A DNA stretch of 32,710 nucleotides from Mobilicoccus sp032100225 (GTDB taxonomy: Bacteria; Actinomycetota; Actinomycetes; Actinomycetales; Dermatophilaceae). Position 1 is the stretch's first letter; each line of letters starts with the position of its first letter. A model generated the notes under the pieces. It was given only the letters and a program-made list of their open reading frames with translations, was not told the DNA's origin and did no database searches. Positions 7,790 through 16,071 of the stretch are shown piece after piece. Made by a program: the position numbers and the translations under genes. The DNA is taken from the NCBI GenBank assembly GCA_032100225.1, contig DAMDJY010000015.1:1-32710 (forward strand), in the 5' to 3' direction.

Positions 7790-9688
7790 TCAGCTGTTCT
7801 TCGAGTCGCTCCGGGCGCGGGCAGCGCTGCGGCCGCGGGTGACCTGGCTCAGGTCGACCTTGCGGATCCGCACGGCCTCGGGAGTCACCTCGACGCACTC
7901 GTCCTCGCGGCAGAACTCGAGACTCTGCTCAAGGCTCAGCTTGCGGGGCGGGATGACCTTCTCGAAGTTGTCCGCGGAGGAGGCGCGCACGTTGGTGAGC
8001 TTCTTCTCCTTGGTGATGTTGACGTCCATGTCGTCGGCGCGAGAGTTCTCGCCGACGATCATGCCCTCGTACACCTCGGTGCCCGGGTCGATGAACAGGA
8101 TGCCGCGCTCCTGCAGGTTGACCATAGCGTAGGACGTGACGGGACCCGAACGGTCGGCCACGAGCGACCCCGACTGGCGGGTGGAGATGGTGCCGAACCA
8201 CGGCTCGTATCCGTCGAACACGTGGTGCGCGATACCGGCGCCACGGGTCTCGGTGAGGAACTCGGTACGAAAACCGATGAGGCCACGCGAGGGAACCTTG
8301 AACTCCATGCGCACCCAGCCGGTGCCGTGGTTGGTCATCTGCTCCATACGGCCCTTGCGGGCAGCCATGATCTGCGTGACCGAGCCGAGGTGCTCCTCGG
8401 GCGTGTCGATCGTGAGGTGTTCGACCGGCTCGTGCGTCTTGCCGTCGATCACCTGCGTGACCACCTGCGGCTTGCCGACGGTCAACTCGAAGCCCTCACG
8501 GCGCATCTGCTCCACAAGGATGGCGAGTGCGAGCTCACCGCGACCCTGGACCTCCCAGGCGTCGGGACGCTCGGTGGGGAGGATGCGCAGCGACACGTTG
8601 CCGACGAGCTCACGGTCGAGACGGTCCTTGACGAGGCGGGCGGTGACCTTGGCGCCACGCACCTTGCCGGCCATCGGCGAGGTGTTCGTACCGATCGTCA
8701 TCGAGATGGCGGGCTCGTCGACCGTGATGATCGGGAGCGGACGCGGGTCGTTCAGGTCGGCGATGGTGTCACCGATCATGATCTCGGGGATACCGGCGAT
8801 GGCGATGATGTCGCCCGGGCCGGCCGTGCCGTTCTCGAGCGGCTTGCGCTCCAGGCCCTCGGTGATGAGGAGCTCGGTGATCTTGACCTTCTCCATCGTG
8901 CCGTCGTGCCGGCACCACGTCACCTGCTGACCCTTGGCGATCTGACCGTTGAACACGCGCAGGAGCGCGAGTCGGCCGAGGAAGTTGCTGGAGTCGAGGT
9001 TGGTGACGTGCGCCTGCAGCGGTGCACCCTCCTCGTACGCCGGAGCCGGGATGGTCTCCATGATCGTCTTGAACAGCGGCTCGAGGTCGGGACTGTCGGG
9101 CATGCCGCCGTCCTCGGGACGGTTCAGCGAGGCGCGACCGGCCTTGGCCGAGGCGTACACGATCGGGAACTCGATCTGTGCTTCGTCGGCCTCGAGGTCC
9201 ATGAACAGCTCGTAGGCCTCGTCGACGACCTCGGCGATGCGCGCGTCGGGACGGTCGACCTTGTTGACGCACAGGACGACCGGCATCTTGGCGGCCAACG
9301 CCTTACGCAGCACGAAGCGCGTCTGCGGCAGCGGGCCCTCCGAGGCGTCGACCAGCAGGACGACGCCGTCGACCATGCTCAGACCGCGCTCGACCTCGCC
9401 ACCGAAGTCGGCGTGGCCCGGGGTGTCGATGATGTTGATCGTGACACCGTCGGGGTGCTCGGCGGCCGACGGGCCGTTGTAGTGGATCGCCGTGTTCTTG
9501 GCGAGGATCGTGATGCCCTTCTCACGCTCGAGGTCGCCGGAGTCCATGGCGCGCTCGTCGACGTGCTGGTGCGCACCGAAGGCACCACCCTGCCAGAGCA
9601 TCTTGTCGACGAGAGTCGTCTTGCCGTGGTCGACGTGGGCAACGATGGCGACATTGCGAATGTCGCCCCGGATCTTGTTGGTCTGCAT
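7790..9688 (-). CDS. typA: Translational GTPase TypA/BipA
   Basis: A ribosome-binding GTPase related to EF-G that helps 50S assembly and translation under stress or cold. The 632 aa are the usual length. The G domain has G1 AHVDHGKTTLV, G3 DTPGHADF and G4 NKVDR, with switch region REKGITILAKNTAI; the C-terminal part carries GRGELALAILVEQMRREGFEL and the family region SRGLIGFRTEFLTET. The start is set at ATG 9686-9688; an in-frame GTG two codons upstream (9694) is better spaced from a weak GAGAGA and is an equally good choice. The reading frame is open far upstream but that part is an antisense shadow of the neighbouring gene. It ends in a Ser/Arg/Lys-rich tail and is followed by a strong hairpin. 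Confidence 0.97.
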   Translation of the reverse strand: MQTNKIRGDIRNVAIVAHVDHGKTTLVDKMLWQGGAFGAHQHVDERAMDSGDLEREKGITILAKNTAIHYNGPSAAEHPDGVTINIIDTPGHADFGGEVERGLSMVDGVVLLVDASEGPLPQTRFVLRKALAAKMPVVLCVNKVDRPDARIAEVVDEAYELFMDLEADEAQIEFPIVYASAKAGRASLNRPEDGGMPDSPDLEPLFKTIMETIPAPAYEEGAPLQAHVTNLDSSNFLGRLALLRVFNGQIAKGQQVTWCRHDGTMEKVKITELLITEGLERKPLENGTAGPGDIIAIAGIPEIMIGDTIADLNDPRPLPIITVDEPAISMTIGTNTSPMAGKVRGAKVTARLVKDRLDRELVGNVSLRILPTERPDAWEVQGRGELALAILVEQMRREGFELTVGKPQVVTQVIDGKTHEPVEHLTIDTPEEHLGSVTQIMAARKGRMEQMTNHGTGWVRMEFKVPSRGLIGFRTEFLTETRGAGIAHHVFDGYEPWFGTISTRQSGSLVADRSGPVTSYAMVNLQERGILFIDPGTEVYEGMIVGENSRADDMDVNITKEKKLTNVRASSADNFEKVIPPRKLSLEQSLEFCREDECVEVTPEAVRIRKVDLSQVTRGRSAARARSDSKNS

Positions 9689-9749
9689 CTGCACGTGCTC
9701 TATTCTCTCAGGCCCGCGGGGATGCTTCGACCACGTGCTGAATGGACGG

Positions 9750-10835
9750 TCACCACAGGCTGCGGTAGACCTGCGCGGAGCGGGGGTTCTGGGGCGCCTC
9801 GCTCCACAACGAGTTGCGGATGTAGTCGGCGTGCTCGTTGAAATACCCCTCGACCACGAGCACGTCGGCATTCTTTGTGAAGAACGACCGCATGCTGCGG
9901 ATGTAGAACGGATTGTCGCCGTGGCCACCGGCCGCAGGCTTGGCCAGACCCCATTCGGGAACCGACATGCCCTTGCCGCGCTTGCGGGCAAAGTCCGCCA
10001 CGTCTGCCAGCCCCGGCGAGTTCTCCGGGCGCAGCGCCCGCTGCCACTGCTGGGCATTGGTGGCGCCGGTGGTGTGCCAGTCGTACACGTCGCAACCGAT
10101 GAGGTCGACGTACCGATCGCCGGGATACAGCTTGGTCAAGGAGTCGAGACGGTTGCTCTGACCCCGCAGCGGGCTGCCGCAGTTGATGTCGAAGTCGATG
10201 ACGAGTCCGGGAGCCGCCTTCTTCATCACCGTGCTCGCCCGGGCGAACGCACGCCGGTAGTCCGCAGCGTTCGAGGCCGTGGCGCTCCACGGGTACCAGT
10301 CGCCGTTGCCCTCCCAGCCGATGCGCACGATGGACCTGCCCCGGTTGCGCTTGGCGAGGTCACGCGCGACCTTGCGGAACACGGCGTCGTGCTTGCCCGC
10401 GGCCACATCGGCGAGGCTGGAGCTGCCATCGGCCGGCAGCAGCGGCATGCCGTACATGAGGACGCCACGGAAGTTGCCGAAGGTGTCGATGTGCCAGGTG
10501 GATCCGGAGATCTGCTTCCACGTCCCACGCTCGGGGTAGGTCAGCGCGACGTCCGAGATCGAGCCACGCCAGGTCCCCCAGCGCTTGGCCCGGGTGCCAC
10601 TCATGTGGCCACCGGTCCAGGCGCCCGAATACCAGGGGTGAACCGAGGCACTCCGGCCCAGGTACCGCTCCGCCTTGCTTCCGACCTTCTGCGTGACCTG
10701 CGCGCCGGCGACGGCGGCGGCACGCTCGGGGGACGTGGGCGTCGCGTCGGCGGCCGGAGCGGCCGAGGTTGTGGCGAGCAGAGCCGCCGCGATGACGGCG
10801 ACCGCGCGGGTGGCGGACGTGGCGAGGGAGGGCAT
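9750..10835 (-). CDS. Secreted GH26-like glycoside hydrolase
   Basis: A 361-aa exported protein with an N-terminal signal peptide (hydrophobic residues about 9-27, AXA-type site near residue 26-29). The body looks like a (beta/alpha)8 glycoside hydrolase of the GH26 (beta-mannanase/beta-1,3-xylanase) kind. The segment RIGWEGNGDWYPW (about 171-183) places a catalytic acid/base Glu at 175, and SVPEWG (about 291-296) a nucleophile Glu at 294; VDLIGCDVYDWH lies between. The start ATG at 10833-10835 has AAGGA five bases upstream. The likely substrate is an extracellular or cell-wall-associated mannan-like or other beta-glycan, but that is inference. It is followed by typA about 60 nt downstream in the same direction, but a shared transcript is uncertain. 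GH5/GH113-type enzymes are alternatives. Confidence 0.78.
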   Translation of the reverse strand: MPSLATSATRAVAVIAAALLATTSAAPAADATPTSPERAAAVAGAQVTQKVGSKAERYLGRSASVHPWYSGAWTGGHMSGTRAKRWGTWRGSISDVALTYPERGTWKQISGSTWHIDTFGNFRGVLMYGMPLLPADGSSSLADVAAGKHDAVFRKVARDLAKRNRGRSIVRIGWEGNGDWYPWSATASNAADYRRAFARASTVMKKAAPGLVIDFDINCGSPLRGQSNRLDSLTKLYPGDRYVDLIGCDVYDWHTTGATNAQQWQRALRPENSPGLADVADFARKRGKGMSVPEWGLAKPAAGGHGDNPFYIRSMRSFFTKNADVLVVEGYFNEHADYIRNSLWSEAPQNPRSAQVYRSLW

Positions 10836-11194
10836 GGCGATCCTTCGGGTGTGAGGGGGTGGCTCGGCCGCGAGGCGGGACCGCGAGACCTCGGGCAGGC
10901 TATGTGCCGGGCACGACGGATCGGCCACGTCCGCACGGCACCCCACCGGCCCGACCCCACGTGAACTGTTCGACCACGAGGACACCGGCCGGCACCCCTC
11001 GAACACCGGCGTGCGACCGATCCGCTTGAGCCGCAACGCCCTTCGCCGACCTCCGGAGGCCGCTGTGCCTCGCCCGGTCAGCCCCTCGACACGGTCGGAG
11101 CCAGTCCGTCGGCAGGCTCCTGTGCGCCAGAAGTGTTCATCGACACGCCATTCTCTGTCTCAGCCAGCGGACAGCGCGAGGGTCGACGTCGCGC
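10836..11194. other. Intergenic region upstream of the GH26-like gene
   Basis: About 360 nt between the NUDIX gene stop and the GH26-like gene start, both leftward. A modest inverted repeat (GGAGCC/GGCTCC, 11097-11102 with 11115-11120) might end NUDIX transcription. No clear promoter or gene is recognisable in the rest. Confidence 0.4.
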
Positions 11195-11671
11195 TCAGCG
11201 CCCCGACTCGACCCGCTCCATGTGCCGAGCGAGGGCGCGCACGATCGCGGCGTTGGTCTCGAGCCACGGCACCGAGTCGAGGGAATCGGCATCGAGGATG
11301 CGCAGCTCGTCATGGTCCTGCAGCGGCGCCGGAGCCCCGTCGACGACCCGCGCCCACCACACGGTCATGCGATAGGGCGGAGCCAGCTCCCATTCCCCGT
11401 CCCGAAGCGGTCCGACGAGCTGCTCCCCTACCTCCACACGCACCCCGAGCTCTTCGAACAGCTCACGGTGCAGGGCCGTCAGAGCGCTCTCACCGGGATC
11501 GACCTTGCCGCCGGGCAGCTCCCAACGACCTGCGAGCGCCGCGGGCTTGGTACGTCTGGCAGCCAACAATCGGCTCGGGCGCTCCAACGAGTCCACGAGT
11601 GCTGCCGCCACGACATGCACCACCGGCTGCGCCTGGTCCGCGGGTGCGCGCTCCCCCACATGCCTGCTCAC
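11195..11671 (-). CDS. NUDIX hydrolase (MutT/8-oxo-dGTP diphosphatase-like)
   Basis: A 158-aa protein with a perfect Nudix box G-x5-E-x7-REL-x-EE-x-GV: it begins at GKVDPGE and ends in RELFEELGV, about residues 54-76. The surrounding GRWELPGGKVDPGE and PYRMTVWWARV segments resemble small MutT-type enzymes that hydrolyse oxidised nucleoside triphosphates (8-oxo-dGTP). A closely related dCTPase or CTP-type role is possible, so MutT activity is inference. The annotated start is a GTG at 11669-11671 with no strong ribosome site; a downstream GTG near VVHVVAAAL could be the true start, which would shorten the protein by about 16 residues without touching the domain. It is leftward and apparently monocistronic, divergent from the CBS gene. 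Confidence 0.88.
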   Translation of the reverse strand: MSRHVGERAPADQAQPVVHVVAAALVDSLERPSRLLAARRTKPAALAGRWELPGGKVDPGESALTALHRELFEELGVRVEVGEQLVGPLRDGEWELAPPYRMTVWWARVVDGAPAPLQDHDELRILDADSLDSVPWLETNAAIVRALARHMERVESGR

Positions 11672-11803
11672 GCCGTCATCATGCCTGCCCGATCACCCCG
11701 ACCTGTGACCGTTCGGCGAATCTCCCTGCCATCGAGCAGCATCCACACATTCGGTGCGGCCTCGCCAGTGACCTGAGGCCCCTTGCGCCGGTAACGTGCC
11801 GTT

Positions 11804-12232
11804 ATGTTGATCGCCGATATTCTCAAGAACAAGGGCTCCGACGTCGTCACCATCGCGCCGTCCGACACCGTCGCCGCGCTCGTCGCATTGCTCGCCGAAC
11901 ACCGGATCGGCGCAGTCGTCGTCTCGGCGGATGGCAGCCGCATCGACGGAATCGTCAGTGAACGCGATGTGGTGCGGGCACTGCCCGAGCACGGCACCGA
12001 CCTGCTTGAGCAGACCGTTGAATCGATCATGACCTCGCAGGTGCGCACATGCACCACGAAGGACACTGTGGTCGACCTGGCCGACCTCATGACCACCAAC
12101 CGGTTCCGCCACGTACCCGTCACCGAGGGTGAGTCGCTCATCGCGATCGTCAGCATCGGCGACGTGGTCAAGGCCCGCACCGAGCTGCTCACCGAGGAGC
12201 GCAACCAGCTCATCCAGTACGTGCAGCAGTGA
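11804..12232 (+). CDS. Tandem CBS-domain protein
   Basis: A stand-alone protein of 142 aa consisting of two CBS domains (about residues 8-62 and 72-130) forming one Bateman module. Diagnostic stretches are ALLAEHRIGAVVVSADGSRIDGIVSERDVVRAL in the first and RFRHVPVTEGESLIAIVSIGDVVKA in the second. Such modules bind adenine nucleotides or S-adenosyl ligands and act as energy or redox sensors; Hrp1 of Mycobacterium tuberculosis has this architecture. The partner protein cannot be inferred from the context, which is a divergent NUDIX gene and an unrelated peptide importer. The ATG at 11804 is preceded by only a weak ribosome site. Confidence 0.9.
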   Translation: MLIADILKNKGSDVVTIAPSDTVAALVALLAEHRIGAVVVSADGSRIDGIVSERDVVRALPEHGTDLLEQTVESIMTSQVRTCTTKDTVVDLADLMTTNRFRHVPVTEGESLIAIVSIGDVVKARTELLTEERNQLIQYVQQ

Positions 12233-12414
12233 TGACGACACGCTGACGCGTCTCGACCTGTCGGCCTGCCGTTCGGCGCTTCATGGCGACCGTTCGGCAG
12301 CCCGGGAGGCCGCAGTCGACGCCCAGTCTCACAACCGCGTTCGTGGTCGATTACGTTCTGCGCATCCCACGCCGGGACACGCACCCGACGTAGACAGAAA
12401 GGTCACAGACGACC

Positions 12415-14019
12415 ATGACCCGAACTCGGTCCCTCGCCGCCCTTGCGGCCAGCTCGATCCTCGTACTGTCCCTCGGCGCGTGCGCCCAATCACAGCGAGA
12501 GGGTGGCACCAGCGGCGGCAGCACGGCCGGTGGTGGCGACAACGCGACGTTCACCTTCGGCGCCGCCGGGGCACCCAAGGTGTTCGACCCCTTCTACGCC
12601 ACCGACGGTGAAACCTTCCGCATCTCCCGCCAGATCTTCCAGGGTCTCGTCGGGTTCAAGCCCGGCACAGCCGACGTCGAGCCGGCTCTCGCCACCGAGT
12701 GGACGCCCAGCGCCGACGGTCTCACCTGGACCTTCAAGCTGAAGGAGGGCGTCAAGTTCCACGACGGCACCGAGTTCAACGCCGACGCCGTGTGCAAGAA
12801 CTTCGAGCGCATGTACGGCCAGGAAGGCGCCGGGGCCACCGCCGCCGTCTCGCAGTACTGGACCGACAACTTCGGAGGGTTCAAGGACGGCAAGGCCGAG
12901 TCGCTGTACAAGGGCTGCATGGTCAAGGACCCGACGACGGTCGACCTGCAGATCACCCGCGCCACGAGCAAGTTCCCCGCACTGCTGGGCCTTTCCTCGT
13001 TCTCGATGCAGAGCCCGACGGCGATGGACCAGTACAAGGCCAACGACGTCAAGGCTCAGGGTGAAGGCTTCGTCTTCAACGACTACGCGATGAAGCACCC
13101 GACCGGCACCGGCCCGATGAAGTTCGAGAGCTATGACCAGGCCAACGGCACCATCACCCTGGTTCGCAACGACGACTACTACGGCACCAAGGCCAAGCTG
13201 TCGAAGCTCGTCTTCCGCGTCATCCCCGACGAGGCCACGCGCCGCCAGGAGCTGCAGGCCGGCGGCATCCAGGGCTACGACTTTCCCAACCCCGTCGACT
13301 GGCAGGCACTCGAGGGCGAGGGCAACCAGATCATGGTGCGCCCGGCCTTCAACCTGCTCTACCTGGGCCTCAACGCGACGACCAACCCCGAGCTGAAGGA
13401 TCTCAAGGTCCGTCAGGCGATCCAGTACGCCATCAACCGCGAGCAGATCGTCAAGAGCCAGCTGCCGGAGAACGCCACCGCTGCGACGCAGTTCATCCCC
13501 GACACCGTGGCCGCCTACGACAAGNNNNNNNNNNATCCCTCCGAGGTGACGCGCCCCTACATGCCTGCCCCGCAGCGCCTGTACGACGCGATGCGCAGCG
13601 ACCTCGAGAAGGTCGGCATCAAGGTCAAGCCTACCACCAAGCCCTGGAACGGTGGTTACCTCGACCAGGTCGACGCGGGCCAGGCCGGCGCCTTCCTGCT
13701 CGGCTGGACCGGCGACTACAACACGGCCGACAACTTCATCGGCACGTTCTTCGGCGACACCGAGAACCGCTTCAAAACCTCCAACTACCCCTGGGGTAAG
13801 GAGCTCTCGGCGCAGCTCAAGGAGGCCGACGGCATCGTCGACGAGGCCGCCCGTGCCAAGAAGTACGAAGAGATCAACGCCAAGATCATGCAGGAGTACC
13901 TGCCTGCCATCCCGATCAGCCACAGCCCGCCCGCCATCGTGCTGGCCAAGGGCGTCTCGGGCGTGACGCCGAGCCCGTTGACCGACGAGAAGTTCGACCA
14001 GGTGACGGTCTCCAACTGA
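12415..14019 (+). CDS. Oligopeptide/dipeptide ABC transporter substrate-binding lipoprotein (contains assembly gap)
   Basis: SBP_bac_5 family solute receptor of a peptide importer, anchored outside the membrane. The signal peptide ends in lipobox LGAC at about residue 23, followed by a Gly/Ser linker; the family signature region lies around GLTWTFKLKEGVKFHDGTEF. Ten Ns occupy 13525-13534. The frame is kept across them, but relatives normally carry about 30 residues between the VAAYDK and PSEVTRPYMP stretches where only four unknown residues remain. The gap therefore most likely hides roughly 80-90 missing bases and the true protein is longer than 534 aa. The ATG has AGAAAGG about 12 nt upstream. 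It leads the five-gene importer operon and is followed by a large hairpin before the permease genes. Confidence 0.93.
   Translation: MTRTRSLAALAASSILVLSLGACAQSQREGGTSGGSTAGGGDNATFTFGAAGAPKVFDPFYATDGETFRISRQIFQGLVGFKPGTADVEPALATEWTPSADGLTWTFKLKEGVKFHDGTEFNADAVCKNFERMYGQEGAGATAAVSQYWTDNFGGFKDGKAESLYKGCMVKDPTTVDLQITRATSKFPALLGLSSFSMQSPTAMDQYKANDVKAQGEGFVFNDYAMKHPTGTGPMKFESYDQANGTITLVRNDDYYGTKAKLSKLVFRVIPDEATRRQELQAGGIQGYDFPNPVDWQALEGEGNQIMVRPAFNLLYLGLNATTNPELKDLKVRQAIQYAINREQIVKSQLPENATAATQFIPDTVAAYDKXXXXPSEVTRPYMPAPQRLYDAMRSDLEKVGIKVKPTTKPWNGGYLDQVDAGQAGAFLLGWTGDYNTADNFIGTFFGDTENRFKTSNYPWGKELSAQLKEADGIVDEAARAKKYEEINAKIMQEYLPAIPISHSPPAIVLAKGVSGVTPSPLTDEKFDQVTVSN
13525..13534. other. Assembly gap (10 N)
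   Basis: Ten ambiguous bases inside the peptide-binding lipoprotein gene. The run begins exactly at a codon boundary and the last codon reads NAT, compatible with a Tyr (TAT) before PSEV. The number of Ns is probably a placeholder rather than the measured gap size, since the family has more residues here. Confidence 0.95.
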
Positions 14020-14031
14020 CCCACCCCTCTG

Positions 14032-14062
14032 GGCGGGCCCGGCCACTTCGGCCGGGCCCGCC
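14032..14062 (+). terminator. Hairpin between the peptide-binding lipoprotein and permease genes
   Basis: A perfect 13-bp stem (GGCGGGCCCGGCC, 14032-14044, with 14050-14062) and ACTTC loop lies 12 nt after the lipoprotein stop and before the permease ribosome site. No T-tract follows. Such hairpins after the binding-protein gene usually act as a partial terminator or 3-prime mRNA stabiliser, letting the binding protein be made in excess over the membrane subunits. Confidence 0.7.
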
Positions 14063-14084
14063 TGAGTGAGACCCGGAGGTCTTC

Positions 14085-15098
14085 GTGCTGCGGTACATCG
14101 TGCGGCGAATCGCCCAGCTGGTGCTGGTCGTCCTCGTCCTCTCCCTACTCCTGTTCCTCTGGCTGCGTTCTCTGCCCGGTGGACCCGTCTCGGCCCTGCT
14201 CGGCGAACGCGCCACCCCCGAGACCCGTGCTCAACTCGAGGCGGCGCTCGGCCTCGACCAGCCGATCTTCGTGCAGTACGCGAGGTTCCTCGGCCGGGTC
14301 GTGTCGGGTGACTTCGGCGTCTCCACGGGCGTGCTGCCGGGCCGCGACGTCATGTCGATCCTGCTCGAGCGGTTTCCGGCGACGATCGAGCTGTCGATCT
14401 TCGCGATCCTGCTCGCCGTCCTCATCGGTGTGCCCGCGGGCTACCTCGCCGCCCGCCACCGCGGACGCCCCCTCGATCTCGCCGGTGTGATCCTCTCGCT
14501 CGTCGGCGTCGCAGTGCCCGTCTTCTTCCTCGGCTTTCTCCTGCGCTACGTGTTCGCGATCGAACTCGGCTGGCTCCCCGCCTCCGGACGTCAGGCCCCC
14601 ACGTTGGACGCGACCCGCATCACCGGGTTCTTCGTGCTCGACGGCCTGTTGACCCGCGAATGGGATGCCGCCTGGGACGCGTTCAAGCACCTGATCCTGC
14701 CGGGCATCGCGCTCTCCTCGATCCCCTTCGCGGTGATCTTCCGTATCACCCGCGCCAGCGTGCTCGACGTGCTCGACGAGGACTACGTGCGCACCGCCGA
14801 GTCCAAGGGACTCACGCTGCCCGTCATCCGCAACCGCCACGTGCTGCGCAACGCGATGCTGCCCGTGGTCACCACGATCGGTCTTCAGGTCGGGTCGCTG
14901 CTCGCCGGCGCCGTCCTCACCGAGAAGGTGTTCGCCTTTCCCGGCATCGGTGACGCCCTGGCACGCAGCTTCGAACTCCGCGACTACGCGATGCTGCAGT
15001 TGCTGATCATGGCGGCCGCTGCCATCTACGTCATCGTCAACCTCGTCGTCGACCTGCTCTATGCGGTCATCGACCCGCGCGTGAGGACGGCCCGATGA
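14085..15098 (+). CDS. Peptide ABC transporter permease, DppB/OppB type
   Basis: Membrane subunit of the peptide importer, 337 aa, with the DppB/OppB N-terminus (MLRYIVRRIAQLVLVV) and six predicted transmembrane segments. The cytoplasmic EAA loop that docks on the ATPases is RTAESKGLTLPVIRNRHVLR, and the C-terminus ends in the family-typical VIDPRVR. The start is GTG at 14085-14087 with CGGAGGT five bases before. Its last four bases overlap the start of the next permease gene (ATGA at 15095-15098), so both are translated in a coupled way. Whether the cargo is di- or oligopeptides cannot be decided. Confidence 0.95.
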   Translation: MLRYIVRRIAQLVLVVLVLSLLLFLWLRSLPGGPVSALLGERATPETRAQLEAALGLDQPIFVQYARFLGRVVSGDFGVSTGVLPGRDVMSILLERFPATIELSIFAILLAVLIGVPAGYLAARHRGRPLDLAGVILSLVGVAVPVFFLGFLLRYVFAIELGWLPASGRQAPTLDATRITGFFVLDGLLTREWDAAWDAFKHLILPGIALSSIPFAVIFRITRASVLDVLDEDYVRTAESKGLTLPVIRNRHVLRNAMLPVVTTIGLQVGSLLAGAVLTEKVFAFPGIGDALARSFELRDYAMLQLLIMAAAAIYVIVNLVVDLLYAVIDPRVRTAR

Positions 15099-16069
15099 AC
15101 TCCCGCAAGAAGGACCGAATCGACGCCCTCGTCGCCTCCGGCGATGCGTCGGCAGCGGCCAAGGTCGTCGCCGACGCCGGTCACATCGACTCCGGCGAGG
15201 GCGTCAGCCTGCTGGCCAGCGCATGGGGTCGTCTGCGGCGCAGCCCGCTGTTCCTCATCGGCGCCGCCATCACGCTCTCCTTCATCGTGCTCGCGCTCAT
15301 CTCACCGTTGATCGCGCCGCACGACCCCACCGAGCAGCTGCTCTACGCGCAGGTTCGGCAGCAGACCAACCCGATCCCCGGCCCGCAGCCCGGATTCCTG
15401 CTCGGCGGTGACTGGTTCGGGCGAGACCTGTTCTCCCGGTTGCTCGTCGGCAGCCGCCAGACGCTGTTCGTCGGCGTGCTCGCCACCATCGGCGGGCTCA
15501 TCGGCGGCCTGACCCTGGGCACCCTGGCCGGCGCGTTCGGCGGCTGGGTCGACGCGGTCGTCATGCGACTGGTGGACGTCATGCTCTCCATCCCGAGCCT
15601 GCTCATGGCCTTCTCGATCGCGGCGATCTTCGCCAACCCGAGCGAGTGGACCGTCATCCTGGCCATCGCCATCGTGCAGATCCCCGTGTTCGCGCGACTG
15701 CTGCGCGGCTCGATGATGGGGCAACGCCACAGCGACCATGTGCTCGCCGCCCGCGCCCTCGGCGTCAAGAAGGGCGCCATCGTGTTCCGGCACATGCTGC
15801 CCAACGCGCTCGGCCCGGTCATCGTGCAGGCCACCCTCGTGCTCGCCGTCGCGATCATCGACGCCGCAGCACTGTCGTTTCTCGGCCTGGGCAACCCCGA
15901 CGACCGCATCCCCGAGTGGGGGCAGATGCTCGGCGCCTCCCAGCAGTACCTGGCCGGATTCCCGCACCTCGCGTTCTATCCCGCGGCGTGCATCATCGTC
16001 GTCGCGCTCGGCTTCACCCTCATGGGCGAGTCGCTGCGCGAGGCCCTCGACCCGAAGACGAGGCGGTAG
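15095..16069 (+). CDS. Peptide ABC transporter permease, DppC/OppC type
   Basis: Second membrane subunit of the same importer, 324 aa. A hydrophilic N-terminal extension of about 45 residues precedes the first membrane segment, then OppC_N-type LIAPHDPTEQ and six segments in all, with the EAA loop LAARALGVKKGAIVFRHMLP. The domain VDVMLSIPSLLMAFSIAA is typical of DppC. The ATG overlaps the stop of the upstream permease gene, and the ATPase gene follows after two bases, all in one operon. Cytoplasmic-membrane location and pairing with the DppB-type subunit follow from the family. Confidence 0.95.
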   Translation: MNSRKKDRIDALVASGDASAAAKVVADAGHIDSGEGVSLLASAWGRLRRSPLFLIGAAITLSFIVLALISPLIAPHDPTEQLLYAQVRQQTNPIPGPQPGFLLGGDWFGRDLFSRLLVGSRQTLFVGVLATIGGLIGGLTLGTLAGAFGGWVDAVVMRLVDVMLSIPSLLMAFSIAAIFANPSEWTVILAIAIVQIPVFARLLRGSMMGQRHSDHVLAARALGVKKGAIVFRHMLPNALGPVIVQATLVLAVAIIDAAALSFLGLGNPDDRIPEWGQMLGASQQYLAGFPHLAFYPAACIIVVALGFTLMGESLREALDPKTRR

Positions 16070-16071
16070 TC

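Noticed and set aside
7781..9841. 686-aa open frame on the plus strand
   Set aside because: Antisense to typA, which has all GTPase motifs; no recognisable domain.
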